64,000 nt of DNA, taken from positions 992,001-1,056,000 of the forward strand of contig JACGCM010002657.1 of the NCBI GenBank assembly GCA_014058105.1. Direction: 5' to 3'. The DNA is from Kingdonia uniflora (Eukaryota > Streptophyta > Magnoliopsida > Ranunculales > Circaeasteraceae). Every line of letters starts with the position of its first letter. Positions within the stretch are counted from its first letter, which is position 1. Shown one piece after another: positions 34,059 through 45,955 of the stretch. The notes under the pieces were generated by a model. It saw nothing but the letters and a program-made list of their open reading frames with translations, ran no database searches and was not told where the DNA came from. Made by a program: the position numbers and the translations under genes.

Positions 34059-35651
34059 ATGATCAACTGGACACGTGAAGAAAAACGTTTAGGAAGTTTA
34101 TCGGAACCTTTGCCCATTTACGGCCCACCACCTCAGCCTAAGCGGAGAGGGAGGCGACCTCGTTCGGTCAATACAATAGAGGACTTAGGAGCCCCAGTTT
34201 GGGAAGAAAGTGATCCATTTCGAGTTTTTCCAATTTCAGATGAGGGTAATACATCTAGAGTTGACCCAATTGAACTGATTGTTGAGTTAGAAGTCGAACC
34301 CCCGATCATGGCTGCCGTCAATCTCTTAAGAACTATTAGACCCCTGTGGTGAGTGATTTGCCTTCGTGTATTGTGTTACCAGTTGTCACGACAAACCATT
34401 ATGAAATCAAACCTAGAGTGATCCAAATGTTACCTATATTTTGTGGGCTTGATTCTAAGAGCCCTTATAAGCACGTCTACGAGTTTAAGAAAATCTGTGC
34501 GCTCTCCAAATACTAACATTTTACTGTGGATTCTGTTCGCCTTCGTTTATTCTCATTCTCGCTAAAAGACAAGGCGAGTCATTGGCTTGATTCATTGGCA
34601 CCAGCATCTATCAATTCATGGGATCAAATGGACACCAAGTTCAAAACCAAATGGTTTTTTATGGGAAAAACCCTCACTCTTAGAAATGCAGTTGTTAAAT
34701 ATGTTCAAAATGAAAGTGAAACATTTTACGAGGCATGTGAGAGATATAAAAATCTTTTTTCACAATGTCCCCATTATGGTTTTCAGAAACAGCATCTAGC
34801 CCAGATCTTCTATCATGGAATAACTTCTGAGAATCGTTATAGGATAGAATCCATGCATAATGGAAATTTATAGGACCTTGATCCTGATAGAGCTTATGAG
34901 GAGTTTGTGACATTGGATGAGAACCCTCAACAGTGGGATTTTGATCCAGATAGAAATATTCGTACAACCAAGAGAGATGGCTTATACGAAGTGAGTGAGG
35001 GAACGGCCATCAAAGCCCAATTAGATACTCTTACCCGAAAAATCGTGGCTATGGCTACAAATCAATCTAAGGATAGTGTGAACCAGGTTCAGCAACAGGG
35101 TTGCATCGTTTGTTATGATGTAACCCATGTGACTAAAATGTGCCCCATGCTCAATGAAATGAATGACAATCAAGAACAAGTAAATGCTTTGAATAATACC
35201 TACAAGAGGCCCTTTGACCTGTACAAGCCAACTTGGCAGAACCACCCTAATTTTTCGTGAAAGAATAACCAACCCAGTTCAGGTTTTGGGGAGCCACAAA
35301 CCCCAGGTCATAATTTTCCTAGGAATCCCCTTTCTCAATCTTATCCTCAGGCATCTCAGCAATCCTTTCAGTCATCCAAACAGTTCTCACCCGCTCTACC
35401 CAAACCATCTTTAAACGATACCCTTGCTCTCTTCATGCAACAATCAGTGCAATTTCAACAACAAATGATCCAATTTCAACAACAGACTTTGGTGTGTCAT
35501 AATTCTACATCCCAATCTATCTCTAATCTAGAGACTCAGATAGGACAATTGGCAAATGCATTGCATGAGAAACCACCAGGTCAGCTACCTAGCCAACCTG
35601 TATCTAATCCGAAAGGACCACCAGGGTTTGATTCTAGCTTAATCCAAAAAT
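34059..35651 (+). pseudogene. Athila gag
   Basis: Starts at about 34059 with MINWTREEKRLGSLSEPLP and a basic PKRRGRRPRS segment. After a frame change near 34350 the capsid domain (retrotransposon gag family) runs: FSLKDKASHWLDSLAP, FKTKWFFMGKTLTLRNAV, FYEACERYKNLFSQCPHYGF, IFYHGITSENRYRIES. The zinc knuckle at 35101-35145 reads CIVCYDVTHVTKMC, a complete C-x2-C-x4-H-x4-C. A Gln/Pro-rich tail follows to a TAG at 35651. Stops at 34515 and 34871 break the frame. It would have packaged RNA in cytoplasmic particles. Confidence 0.85.
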
Positions 35652-35799
35652 AGGTTAATGCCATTACAACTCTTTGAAGTGGTAAATTAATTGATAATCA
35701 AGTTAAAATGCCTAGGGTTGAGCTAACACCCGTTGTTATTAAGGATGAGGTCCGTACGAGTGAACCTTCTAATAAATTAAAGAAGTTGCCTACCTTGTC

Positions 35800-36415
35800 T
35801 ATTTCCCTACCATAGGTACATTTTGAGCCAAAGGTGCCTTATCCACAATGCCTTTTTCTGGCTAATAAAGGGATTCAATTTGACAAGATATTGGATACAT
35901 TTAAGCAAGTTCAAATAAATATTCCAGTACTCGATGTCATCATGCTTATCCCTGCATATGCCAAATTCCTTAAGGATGCGTGCACTAGGAAAAGGAAAAT
36001 CAATGTGTACAAGAAAGTCTTCTTGACTGAGACATTAACCCCTCCTAAGATTCAAGATCCTAAAAGCCTAACCATCCCTTGTAAAATTGGAGATCACAAA
36101 GTAGATAGGGCTTTACTCAACTTAGTGGTTAGTGTGAATGTCTTACCATACTCGGTCTATCAGGAATTAGAACTTGGAGAACTAGAACCTACCCGAATGA
36201 CACTTCAATTGGCTGGCAGGTCAATACGATACCCACGTGGTATCCTTGAGGATATTCTTATCAAGGTTGATACTCTAATTTTTCCTGTGGACTTTGTTGT
36301 TTTGGACACTGAAGATGTAAAGAATCCTAGCTATGAGATTCCCATCATATTAGGTCGCCCTTTCCTTGTAATTGCTCATGCCATTATTAATTGATGTAAT
36401 GGGGTTTTACAACTA
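35800..36415 (+). pseudogene. Athila aspartic protease
   Basis: Open frame 35834-36394. IPCKIGDHKVDRALLNLVVSVNVLPYSVYQ: here split as DRALLNLVVSVNVLPYS. The usual DLGASVNLMPYS active site reads NLVVSVNVLPYS, so the catalytic Asp is replaced by Asn and the Gly-Ala is lost. The distal IILGRPFLVIAHAIIN block is intact. This protease would be inactive, although the surrounding frame is still open. Confidence 0.85.
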
Positions 36416-36418
36416 TCA

Positions 36419-38405
36419 ATGGGAGACATGAAGATCAAGCTCAATGTTTTTAACAATAATACTCAAGTCCCTCATTCTGATGAGATGGCTGAGCTGAATA
36501 CGATTGACTTCCTAGTTTACAACTCGTTCCCTAAATCATTTTCTGAGGACCCCTTAAAATCATGTCTTGCAAACTTTTGTGAAGACTTTGATGAAAATCC
36601 GGTTGTTGAAGAGCTTAATGCTCTACTCGACTCAACACCTACTTTTAACAAGTCCAAATGGAAACCTCATGTTGAACCTCTAGAGCCGTCCACTACTTTG
36701 CCTATTCCATCCATTGTTAATGCACCCAAGTTAGACCTCAAGCCATTACCTAAGACTTTGAAGTATGCTTTCTTAGGTGATTCTAACACTCTACCTGTGA
36801 TCATAGCTTCCAACCTCAATGTTGACCAGGAAAGTAGATTGATGGGTGCTCTTGGAAGATACAATCAACCTTAGGGTGGTCTATAGCAGACTTAAAGGGG
36901 ATTATCCTGGCCGTCTGCGTGCATCGCATCAATCTTAAGGAAGGTGCTAAAAATTCTCGCGAGATGCAATGGAGGTTGAATCCCACCATGATGGAGGTGG
37001 TGAAGAAGGAAGTTCTCAAACTTTTGGACTCGGGCATCATATACCCTATTTCGGATAGTAAGTGGGTCAGTCCCGTTCAGCTTGTGCCTAAGAAATCAGG
37101 AATTACTATAGTTGAGAATGGGAATAATGACCCAATCCCTACCCGCATGACCACTGGGTGGCGTGTATGTATCAACTACATGAAATTGAACACGGTCACA
37201 AGGAAAGATCATTTTCCTCTTCCTTTCATTGATCAAATGCTTGAACGCTTAGCCGGAAAAAGACATTACTGCTTTCTTGACGGTTATTCTGGATACAAAC
37301 AGATCTCCATTGCCCTAGAAGATTAGGAGAAGACAACTTTCACGTGTCCCTACGGGACATATGCTTATCCACGTATGCTATTTGGGTTGTGCAATGCACC
37401 CGGTATATTCCAGCGTTGTATGATGAGCATATTTTCTGATATGGTTGATAAATATCTTGAAATCTTTATGGATGATTTTTTAGTGTTTGGATCGTCTTTT
37501 GACGAACGTTTACACCATTTAGAGCTCGTGCTAGAATGATGTACTCAAACCAATTTGGTGTTAAACTAGAAAAAGTATCACTTCATGGTGACACAAGGGA
37601 TAGTTCTTGGACACATTATCTCCAACAAAGGGATTGAAGTCGATAAGGCCAAGATCGACATTATCTCTTCTTTACCTCCACCTCGGACGGTTAAGGCCAT
37701 TCGATCATTTTTGGGGCATGCTGGGTTTTATCGCCGGTTCATCAAAGATTTTAGCAAAATTTCCTAGCCCTTGTGCAATTTACTTGCTAAGGACACTGAT
37801 TTCAACTTTGATGACGTATGTTCAGGTGTTTTTGAGAAACTTAAGCTTTTATTAACTTCAGCCCCTATCATCCAACCTCCCAATTGGGAACTTCCCTTCG
37901 AGCTCATGTGTGATGCTTCAGATTACGCTGTTGGAGCGGTTTTAGGGCAAAGAGTAGATAATAAGCCTCATGTTATTTACTATTTACTATGCCAGTCGCA
38001 CGCTTAATGACGCGCAGTTAAATTACTCCACCACATAAAAGGAGTTATTAGCCATTGTGTTTGCCTTGGTGAAATTTTGATCATACCTTGTTGGATCCAA
38101 AATCATTATTTACACCGACTTGGTTAAGCCTGCGACTTCTTTGTCCTAAAAACACGACTTGGTTAAGCCTATCTAAAAATGATGCTAAGCCTCGGTTAAT
38201 CGGATGGATTCTTTGGTTACAAGAATTTTATATCGAAATTCAAGATAAGAAAGGTGTTGAGAATGTGGTTGCGGATCATCTATCTCGAATTGTCACTGAG
38301 GGTGCTAAAGATTTTCTCCCTATCTTAGAGACATTTCCTGATGAGCAGCTCATGGCTGTCTCACAACTGCCTTGGTACGCCGATATTGTCAATTATCGTG
38401 TTACG
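36419..38405 (+). pseudogene. Athila reverse transcriptase and RNase H
   Basis: A linker frame from 36419 leads into RT: REMQWRLNPTMMEVVKKEVL, SKWVSPVQLVPKK, WRVCINYMKLNTVTRKDHFP, FLDGYSGYKQI with the first catalytic Asp, PRMLFGLCNAPGIFQRCM and an intact active-site box IFMDDFLVFG at about 37470. Stops at 37323, 37537, 37567 and 37765 sit where CAG, CGA or TGG are expected. RNase H follows with ELMCDASDYAVGAVLGQR (37890-37950) and [13 protein letters not shown] (38252-38290). A frame change lies near 38000-38090. Confidence 0.87.
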
Positions 38406-38429
38406 CAATGATTACCTCCCCATTGGTCA

Positions 38430-39610
38430 AAACAAGATAGAACTAAATTCTTGCACGAGGTTAGACGTTTTAGTTGGGACGATCCTTATCTTTATAAGTT
38501 TTGTTCTGACCAAGTGATTAGGAGATGTATCCCAAATGATGAGTTTAATAGTGTACTCACATTTTGCCATACCTTAGCTTGCAGAGGACATTTTGGGACC
38601 AAGAAAACTGCTACAAAAGTCCTTCAATCTGGTCTTTATTGTCCAACCCTTTTTCGTGATGCGCATACCTTTTGTTCTAAATGTGATAGGTGCCAGAGGA
38701 CCGGGAATATTTCTCATCGAAACATGATGCCCTTGAACAACATCCTCATTGTTGAACTATTTGATGTTTGGGGCATTGACTTTATGGCACCATTTCCTTC
38801 TTCTCGCGGTTACTTTTACATTCTAGTTGGAGTCGATTATGTTTCTAAATGGGTTGAGGCAGTACCATGTCAAACGAATGACCATAAGCCGGTGGTAAAT
38901 TTTTTGAAAACCATTCTTAATCGTTTTGGCACGCCACAGGCAATTGTTGGTGATGGTGGTAAACATTTTTGTAACCGTGTCTTTCAAAATCTTTTGAAAA
39001 CTTACTCCATCACTCATAAAGTTGTCATACCTTATCATCCACAAACAAGTGGTCAAGTTGAAGTATCCAATCGGGAGATTAAAAGAATTTTAGAAAAAAC
39101 TGTTCGAACCGATCGTAAAGATTGGTCTGATCGTCTTGATGATGCCCTTTTGGCATATTGAATAGCTTATAAAACCCCAATTGGTATGTTACCCAATAGA
39201 CTTGTCTTTGGGAAGGCTTTCCTCTTACTTGTAGAATTGGTACACAAGGCCTTCTAGGCTACAAAAGCCTTCAACTTTGAAATGGATAACGCCGGATTAC
39301 ATAGAAAACTTCAACTTTCTGAACTTGACGAACTTCGTTGCGAGGCTTATGAAAATGTAAAAATTTACAAGGAATGAACTAAAGCTTTTCATGATAAGTC
39401 GATTATTCGCAAAAAAAATTAGCCTAATCAGAAAGTGTTACTCTATAATTCATGACTACGTTTATTTCCTGGGAAATTACGTTCTCATTGGTACGGCCCT
39501 TTTGTAGTTAAAACTGTTTATCCTCATGGAGTCGTAGAGGTGGAGGATCCTAAGAACGAAAATATTTTTAAGGTCAATGGCCAACGATTAAAACCGTACT
39601 TAGAGTCATA
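38430..39610 (+). pseudogene. Athila integrase
   Basis: Open frame 38451-39161 covers the zinc domain (H-x-[30 protein letters not shown]) and the core with Asp in [18 protein letters not shown], Asp in [14 protein letters not shown] and Glu in [15 protein letters not shown], so the D-D-E triad is kept. After a stop at 39159-39161 the C-terminal part continues to about 39605 with [19 protein letters not shown] and [10 protein letters not shown], interrupted by further TAG and TGA stops. No env-like frame follows. Confidence 0.88.
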
Positions 39611-41039
39611 TATTTTTGATAAAGAGATAACATTTCTAAATGATCCAGTATATCAGAACATATATTATGTACCCCTATAGTTCCATTATAAATCATTTAA
39701 GTATGGGGGTACATTTGTTTAGCTGAAAATGGTAAACTTAGCGCTTCTTGAGAGGCAACCCTTGACACTTTCAGGTGAGACATTTTAGTTTTCCTCATCC
39801 ATTTATTTTCTTTTTTACCAACATTAAGGGCAATGATTGATTTAAGTTTGGGGGTAGGAAACTATTTTTTGATTTGCTTTTTGAAAAAAAGTGAAATAAT
39901 GGCACTTTGGCAATATATGACTTATTTTTGACGAATTTCCAAACACTTAAACTGATTTTACCTTGACATAAATATTATAAAAAAACTTAAATTTTGAAAT
40001 TGTACCAAGTATACACTTGAATATTTTGGAATATCTTAAGCTTGATGTACTATCTTTTTATTGGCGACTAATTCAGGTTAACTTGGCATATTTTGAAAAC
40101 GTGCACTTTATTATAGTTTTGTAATTAATACCTTAAATAGATTTTTGCTCAGTATAAGGGAAATTTATCATTTATGTTAGGAATAGTTTACTACAAGGGA
40201 GACAACTGCCTAAGAATAAATTTATTCCTAAGAAATAAATAATAAATATGCCAAATATGCTCTGAAAGCTTTCACGCTGCAAGGCTACTCGCATGATTAA
40301 GAACTGAAAGAGGAAAAATTATCATCAATCTCGAGTTTGATCATGAACTTTGTGAAAGGAGCACAAGAAAATGTTACTTGTGAGAATCCTGAGTCTAGGT
40401 CATGATAGGACACCACACCCTAGAAACCTTAGCCAACTGGCGGGGATTGTCGACCAAAAACTCCTTGTTACGGAGGCTTCACTAAGAAACAAAGTACTCA
40501 AAAGAAAATCCTTAAAAAAAAATCTAGGAAGACGAATTGACTAAGGCACTTGTCGAACTGACCGTTAAATTTATTCCTGTGAGAACTAGACTACCAAAAA
40601 TGAGTAAATTATTCTAGAAAATGTATTAGGAGATAAAACTATTTATATTGTACACTCAAATATAGCTAAAGAAAAATACTTGAATCTCTTTCTAATCTTG
40701 AGGTAGTACCTCTAGTTTTGGATAAGCTTAAAATATTCTTTGATATACTTGGGAAAATAAAAAGTTTAAGGATTTTTTCATTGGTATATTTTTGTCACAA
40801 CTAAGTAACGTTAAGTTCACAGGAAATGAGTCATGTGTATTCTAGAATTGTTTAAAATGTCATTATTAACTTTTGTGGGTATAGTCACTGTAAACCCTCA
40901 TGAAATAGCACTCGTCCACCAGGCTAAACCTGGGGGTTTAACGGCATGTTGCATAAGCTAAATGCAACCGCGTGACATGCGAAAATTATTTTTGTTTACT
41001 TTTGCTTGAGGACTAGCAAAATATAAGTTTGGGGGTATT
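39611..41039 (+). other. Athila 3' non-coding region and polypurine tract
   Basis: About 1.4 kb without a coding frame. It contains the CTTAGCGCTTCTTGAGAGGC block near 39738 that is usual after pol in Athila elements, and ends in AAGTTTGGGGGTATT directly before the LTR (the polypurine tract). An env-like gene, found in some Athila elements, is absent. Confidence 0.75.
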
Positions 41040-42145
41040 TGATAGACACCTAATATTTACGTGTACAACTCCTAAATTAATATCTACCAAATCATTTATT
41101 AAATAAATGTGACACTAATAGTGTTTTTGTTTATATTTACAGAAATCGGTCACATGATAAATAAGTCGTACAATTTTCTGGTTTTTAACGAAGAACAAGG
41201 GTGATGCACTCCAACAATGATTCTCATTTAAAGTTGTCAACCAAAGGCCCATGCATGGAAGCCCATTAAAGAGAATTAGATATATATATTATTCTCATGA
41301 GTTGTAATGCATGATTTTAGGCATTGTTAGGGGATTTTATATTGATGGTGATTTTTAGTAACCCTTCTTATACTCTATAAATAAGAGGGGAATCCTACCT
41401 AAGAGGGATCATCTTGGAGAGTATAAATCGAAGTTCATAGCAATAAATCTTATTATTTCTCTTGTTCTTGTCTTTTAATTTTATCGCAGTAATAGTAGTA
41501 TGGCAATGATCAAAGGGATGATTAGTTAATCATCTTAGCCAAGGCTCGTGGAAGCTCCACCCAATGTAGCCTTAGTATAGATTGTGTAGCTTAGTTAGAG
41601 TAATTACCTTCTCTTTATCCCAAAATTTTGCATATTTGTATTCCTTCGTTCAATGCTTGACCATAGCTAGGATTAGGAGGAATAATGAATTTATGTAACC
41701 ATCTTGTTGAACCATAACATGATAGGTTAGGAACACGAAGAAGATAACATAATCCATACTTATCAACCGGACCATGGTTGAGTAAGTTGGTTTATGGGTA
41801 GTTCCGATTACTAAACCTCTTGTATTTTTTTAATGAATTGCATATGCCCGGCCAAGGATATGCGATACGGGAACTCATAATTTACTTTAATTATTTATGC
41901 TATCTAAGGGTTTTAAAGGGTGGGGTAGAATCGATGCCTTGGTTTCCACTCCAATTTAACTTGTAATTTGTTTCGTTCTTCTTTTTATTTTAAAACCTAC
42001 GCAAACTCGTTGTTATTGGAAGAAACTAGTAGCTAGAAGTATAATTCACACCATAAGTCTCTTATGATACGACCTCGGTTACCCTTGTACTTAACGTACA
42101 CCGTGCGCTTGCGGGTCTTTTAAGATATCGGTTTATAATTGATCA
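41040..42145 (+). repeat. 3' LTR of Athila element
   Basis: 1106 bp against 1108 bp for the 5' LTR, with only scattered differences. Ends ATTGATCA and is followed by the TAATC duplication at 42146-42150. Confidence 0.93.
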
Positions 42146-42511
42146 TAATCCTTAAATGAGGTGTGATGCTGAAATTGCTTAATCATGATGATATCTGAAT
42201 TAGTTAAAGGCTTACAGTACAAGGATACATTCTTGTACATTCTACTGTTTGTTTTCCTATTTTCACGAGCAATTACGCATGTGTTAGCACGTGCAAGCGC
42301 ACTATTTTTTAGACTAATGTAGGAATTGAGTATAATTCTTTGATATATTAGATAATTTTGAATGTAAAAATATGTTGCTAGTTTTGTGTTTGAATATTAT
42401 CGAGTTTTGTAATTATTGTCTCCATTCTTGGGATATTTTATATTATAAACCAAAAGGGATCCATTGGCATTGGCTAAATAAACCAGATTATCTCCTAATG
42501 GTTGATGCATT

Positions 42512-42724
42512 TTGGTTTTCTTAAATTATTTTTGGGGAATGGTATTTGTTATTTTTAACAATGCTTACTTAGTTGTTGATGTAGAACACAAAAGAATCTA
42601 TAACATTTCTTTTGAAGAACCTGAAAATAGACCTTTTTTAGTTTGGTATTCCAGTTTGTATAAGAACAAATTAATGGGAAGAAGTTTCGAAGGATCAAAC
42701 AGGCCAGTTCAAGATGGGATTTAA
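42512..42724 (+). other. Unrecognised 70-codon frame
   Basis: Encodes a hydrophobic start (NYFWGMVFVIFNNAYLVVDV) and then EHKRIYNISFEEPENRPFL. The middle faintly recalls the IYNLELPEA-type strand of DUF295 domains of plant F-box proteins, which would fit the F-box relic at 30167-30367, but it is on the opposite strand. No promoter or splice context is clear. Treat as unproven. Confidence 0.2.
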
Positions 42725-42885
42725 TTCTTAAATTCCTATAGTTTGCCTTTCTCAATAGAAGAAATAATGGGTTATTAGTGATGTCCAGGACACTACACTA
42801 ATTGTAAAGCCGAAGAAAGTTCCTCATTGGCAATGCAGACAACTCCATGAAAACCTTAAAGAAGGGAAGTTTAAGGATCCTAGTT

Positions 42886-43005
42886 ATGAAGAACCTAAGA
42901 GTTATGCCCATTTTCTTTCTTTTTATTGCAAGATCTATCACATCAAATGCATCAGACTCATCCAATGTCTGCATCGTTGTTTATATCGCTGAAATCAACG
43001 GTTAA
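42886..43005 (+). other. Short frame with signal-peptide-like start
   Basis: 39 codons starting MKNLRVMPIFFLFIARSITS, a plausible secretion signal, then SSNVCIVVYIAE. The latter resembles the first strand (NVYIVYMG) of the propeptide of plant subtilisin-like proteases. The frame stops 11 bases before LTR X2, so any downstream exon is displaced. The resemblance is short and may be chance. Confidence 0.22.
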
Positions 43006-43016
43006 GGCCTAACCAA

Positions 43017-43302
43017 TATAATATCCCGTAAAACTTTTTTGCTTTGTATCCATATCTTTTCATCGTGCATCATACCTAAACAGTTTGTATAATGTTACTC
43101 ATGCATCCTAGATAGTAGTTAGTTTTGTCTTTTTTTATCGTTTAAGGCCGTGTCGTTTCTCACGCATAAGCTGGGTTTATCTAAGTTACGATGCTGCAGA
43201 AGTATAGAATCTTTACCTTAGAAATTTGTTTTAGTAGAGAAAGTCATAGAGAGAGTAGGGTTTTGGGAGCCCAATTGTGGAGTTAGTGAAGTAGAGAGAG
43301 GG
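43017..43302 (+). mobile_element. LTR X2, first part
   Basis: Plus-strand LTR start, TATAATATCCCGTA, aligning with the start of X1 on the other strand (TGTAATATCCCGTA; one G-to-A change in the terminal TG). It is cut at 43302 by solo LTR 2 and resumes at 45961. Confidence 0.7.
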
Positions 43303-45955
43303 TGTAACGCCCCAAAATCCAGTAATCGGTAGCTTGACCAATTACTAGATTCTAAGCAGTACAGGTAAGGGAATTTAAAGATTCTACCCCACAAATAGCC
43401 AAGCCGTAGACTAATTTTGGCTCGGCTATTTACATATAGTAATAATCATCAGAGTAAAAAATAAACACTAACAATATAACGCAGAAGCAAAAGACATATA
43501 TATACATAGACAAAAATGTAATACAACATCTCAAAATAAAACTCAGCGACACATGCAGAGAATACCTGCAGAAAATCTAGAACTGAAAGAAATCTGCAGC
43601 GGCAAAATCTATCTCTGAACTGGCCAACCACGCGACAGCCAAGCTAATCAACCTCTGAAATGGTTAAAATGCGAGAGTGAGCAAACAACGAGCTCACTAA
43701 TCCAACTGAACTAAATAACGTACTAACAACTGGTACTGAAAAATAGAGTAGAGATGAATGTAATATAGAACAGGTAAATACAATCTAACAAAATAATAAG
43801 TAACCATAACAGATACAGAGTACATAAGGAAAGGAAATAGAGTTGATGAGAGGAGAGAGTAGAGAAGGAATGTGAGAAGAGTATAAGGAGGAGAATGTGA
43901 GAAGAGTATATGGAAGTGAATGTGAGGGAATGATAATATACAATGCCATGATGAGAAGCGATGACTAGGATAATCCCATACTTATCCTAGATACAGTGAA
44001 ATGTTATGATGAGCAGGGATATTCCCATAAATATCTCCTAATGTAGAATGATTCAGTGTTTTAAAAGTGTACGCGATCTTATTATAATGCTGGTTGATCA
44101 ACCGCTAACGTCTAATTTCTTAAAGAGATCAGTAAAGGGATACACAGGTACGATTTGGTTAAGCTCGACCAAGCTAGTATGGTCGCACTTGATCAAAGTG
44201 GATTTGGGTGTATCAACCCTCGGAACAATAGTCTGAACATTTTAAGGAATTTCAACCTCACCGTAGAATAAGTTGAGATCTCCATGACTCTGCCTCATAC
44301 CATTCCACACTCCGGAGTGATTGTACTAGGTATGATAGTACCATTCTCAATCTCACTGTGTCTTTTAACCCGATCTTACAGAGTCCTTGGATCCTATCGG
44401 AGGTCAACCAAAACGGAGTGTTCATGTATCCAATCTCAATAAGTTTTAAAAATGTGTCATAAGTTATTAAGGTGCAACCTGTGCACAAGAGAACTACACA
44501 GCTGCCGCTCCCATGGTAACACAAATCAAGATGAATAGGCACTCGATTGCACCGACTATGCATAGTCGGCACAGCAACCTAACCGTCACTACATCCAACC
44601 CAACAATTTCTTAAGGCTGGAAGGGGCATTCCTGGCAAGCCACGAGAACGTTAACCCAGCCACCACTAACTCAACTCAGGCCTTATGCGAACCAAAATCT
44701 AACTCCAGAATCAATTACAACCCAACTACAGGCTAACAATATAAACCAAAAAATTCCTAGGTTTAAATTATAGTTAATCACAAAACATTTCTAAGCTTAA
44801 TATAATTCTCTAAAACAATACTCAGAAACTAGTATAGAAACTTAGAAATGAAGGAATAAAACTCGCCTGAAGACAATCCCGAGTCCTGCGGAAATCCAAC
44901 TCGAAAAACCAATTAAAATTCGCGGAACGGCCAACGAAATGCCTGATAAGCTAACACAATCACCAAGAACAGGAAACAACCAATCAATTTAAGAAAACAA
45001 AAGTAAACCCAAACCCTAGAATCACAAATCAGAAAGGAAAGGGGAAATACTCACCCAAGAAAAAGGCAAGGAAGTCTGCCCAACAATGACGCTAAACACT
45101 AAAGAATCGAGGGAATTAAAGTGAGGGAGAGGGTGAGTGGAGAGTGAGAGAAATAATTGAGAGAGAGAGAAAGAAGAGGAATGAAAATGAAAACAAAAAA
45201 AAGATAAAATACCCGCCAAGTCGTTCGAACGACAAAGAAGTCGTTTGAATGAACAAGGAAAAACACTGAAAGGATACAAAAGTCGTTCGAATGGACCCAG
45301 AAGTCGTTCGAACGACTAGGAAATTATGAGCCAATTTCCAGGGGGAATGCCACTTCGTTTGATAGGTCATTCGAATGACCTATCAAACGACATAGAGATC
45401 TCAAGCACAACCTAAGACCCTCTCAAACCAAAGGATCACCCCGGACACCTTGGAAACACCACAGACCACCACCACTACCACACAAACACTACTACAATCC
45501 CAACAAAAGTTTCTCAAGGCAAAAACACCACCTCCACCGCCTCACGGCCACCAAAATGCCTAATCCCTCAAAAAGGAATCTTTTCCTCGGGAGACTCCGG
45601 AAACCTACCGGCCACTCCAATAGCTCACCGGAACCACCCCAAACAATACACACAACAAACAAACATCACTACCAACCCATCTAGGGGTTCCTAAGGCCAC
45701 AACTCCTCCTCCTCCTCCGAATGATCACCGAACCGCCAAAACTATAAAAAAGAATCTAATACTAAACCACCGAAAGGAATAAATGGATGCATAATGGATG
45801 AATAAAATGGATGAAAGAGTATATGCGGAAAATGAATACGGAACTTAACGTGAAGGAAAGGAATCTAATATGCCGAAGAGATAAAGAATAGGAATATATA
45901 AGCGGAAATGGAATATGAGTGAAAATTAGGAATAAATAAAATACGGGTCATTACA
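43303..45955 (-). mobile_element. Solo LTR 2 (minus strand)
   Basis: A 2.65-kb LTR starting (minus) TGTAATGACCCG at 45955 and ending GGGGCGTTACA at 43303. Perfect 5-bp target duplication GAGGG at 43298-43302 and 45956-45960. No internal sequence, so a solo LTR. It is close to solo LTR 1 in sequence; both contain CACCACCACTACCACAC-type and CCACCTCCACCGCCTCACGG blocks. Contents: putative intron 45054 to 44867, TTCGAA palindromes 45222-45390, conserved hairpin 43677-43697. Confidence 0.92.
45355..45390. repeat. Perfect 36-bp palindrome
   Basis: The 18-base half TCGTTTGATAGGTCATTC is followed directly by its exact complement, with no spacer and TTCGAA in the centre. Three shorter CGTTCGAACG-type palindromes lie within 150 bases (45222-45231, about 45284, 45305-45314). 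In single-stranded DNA or RNA it could form a long stem. Confidence 0.95.

Larger units (their letters stand above)
31479..42145 (+). mobile_element. Complete Athila-type Ty3/gypsy element
   Basis: A 10.67-kb element with nearly equal LTRs (31479-32586 and 41040-42145), a tRNA-Asp-type primer site, leader, gag, protease, RT, RNase H and integrase, then about 1.4 kb of non-coding DNA before the 3' LTR. The target duplication TAATC is perfect. Stops in pol disable it, but LTR similarity and intact ends mark it as the youngest large insertion in the window. No env-like frame is present. It splits host-like DNA next to the F-box relic. Confidence 0.93.
42146..43016. other. Host-like DNA right of Athila
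   Basis: Continuation of the 30431-31478 stretch. No transposon motif. It contains two short open frames on the plus strand described separately; otherwise AT-rich sequence. It ends where LTR X2 begins. Confidence 0.45.

Noticed and set aside
39611..41039. Env-like gene of the Athila element
   Set aside because: No open frame of useful length and no membrane or coiled-coil signature is present in this stretch.
26742..45955. Solo LTR 1 and solo LTR 2 as the two LTRs of one large element
   Set aside because: They are in the same orientation and related, but each has its own target duplication (CACAT/CACAC and GAGGG/GAGGG) and the DNA between belongs to a LINE, host-like DNA, Athila and LTR X2.
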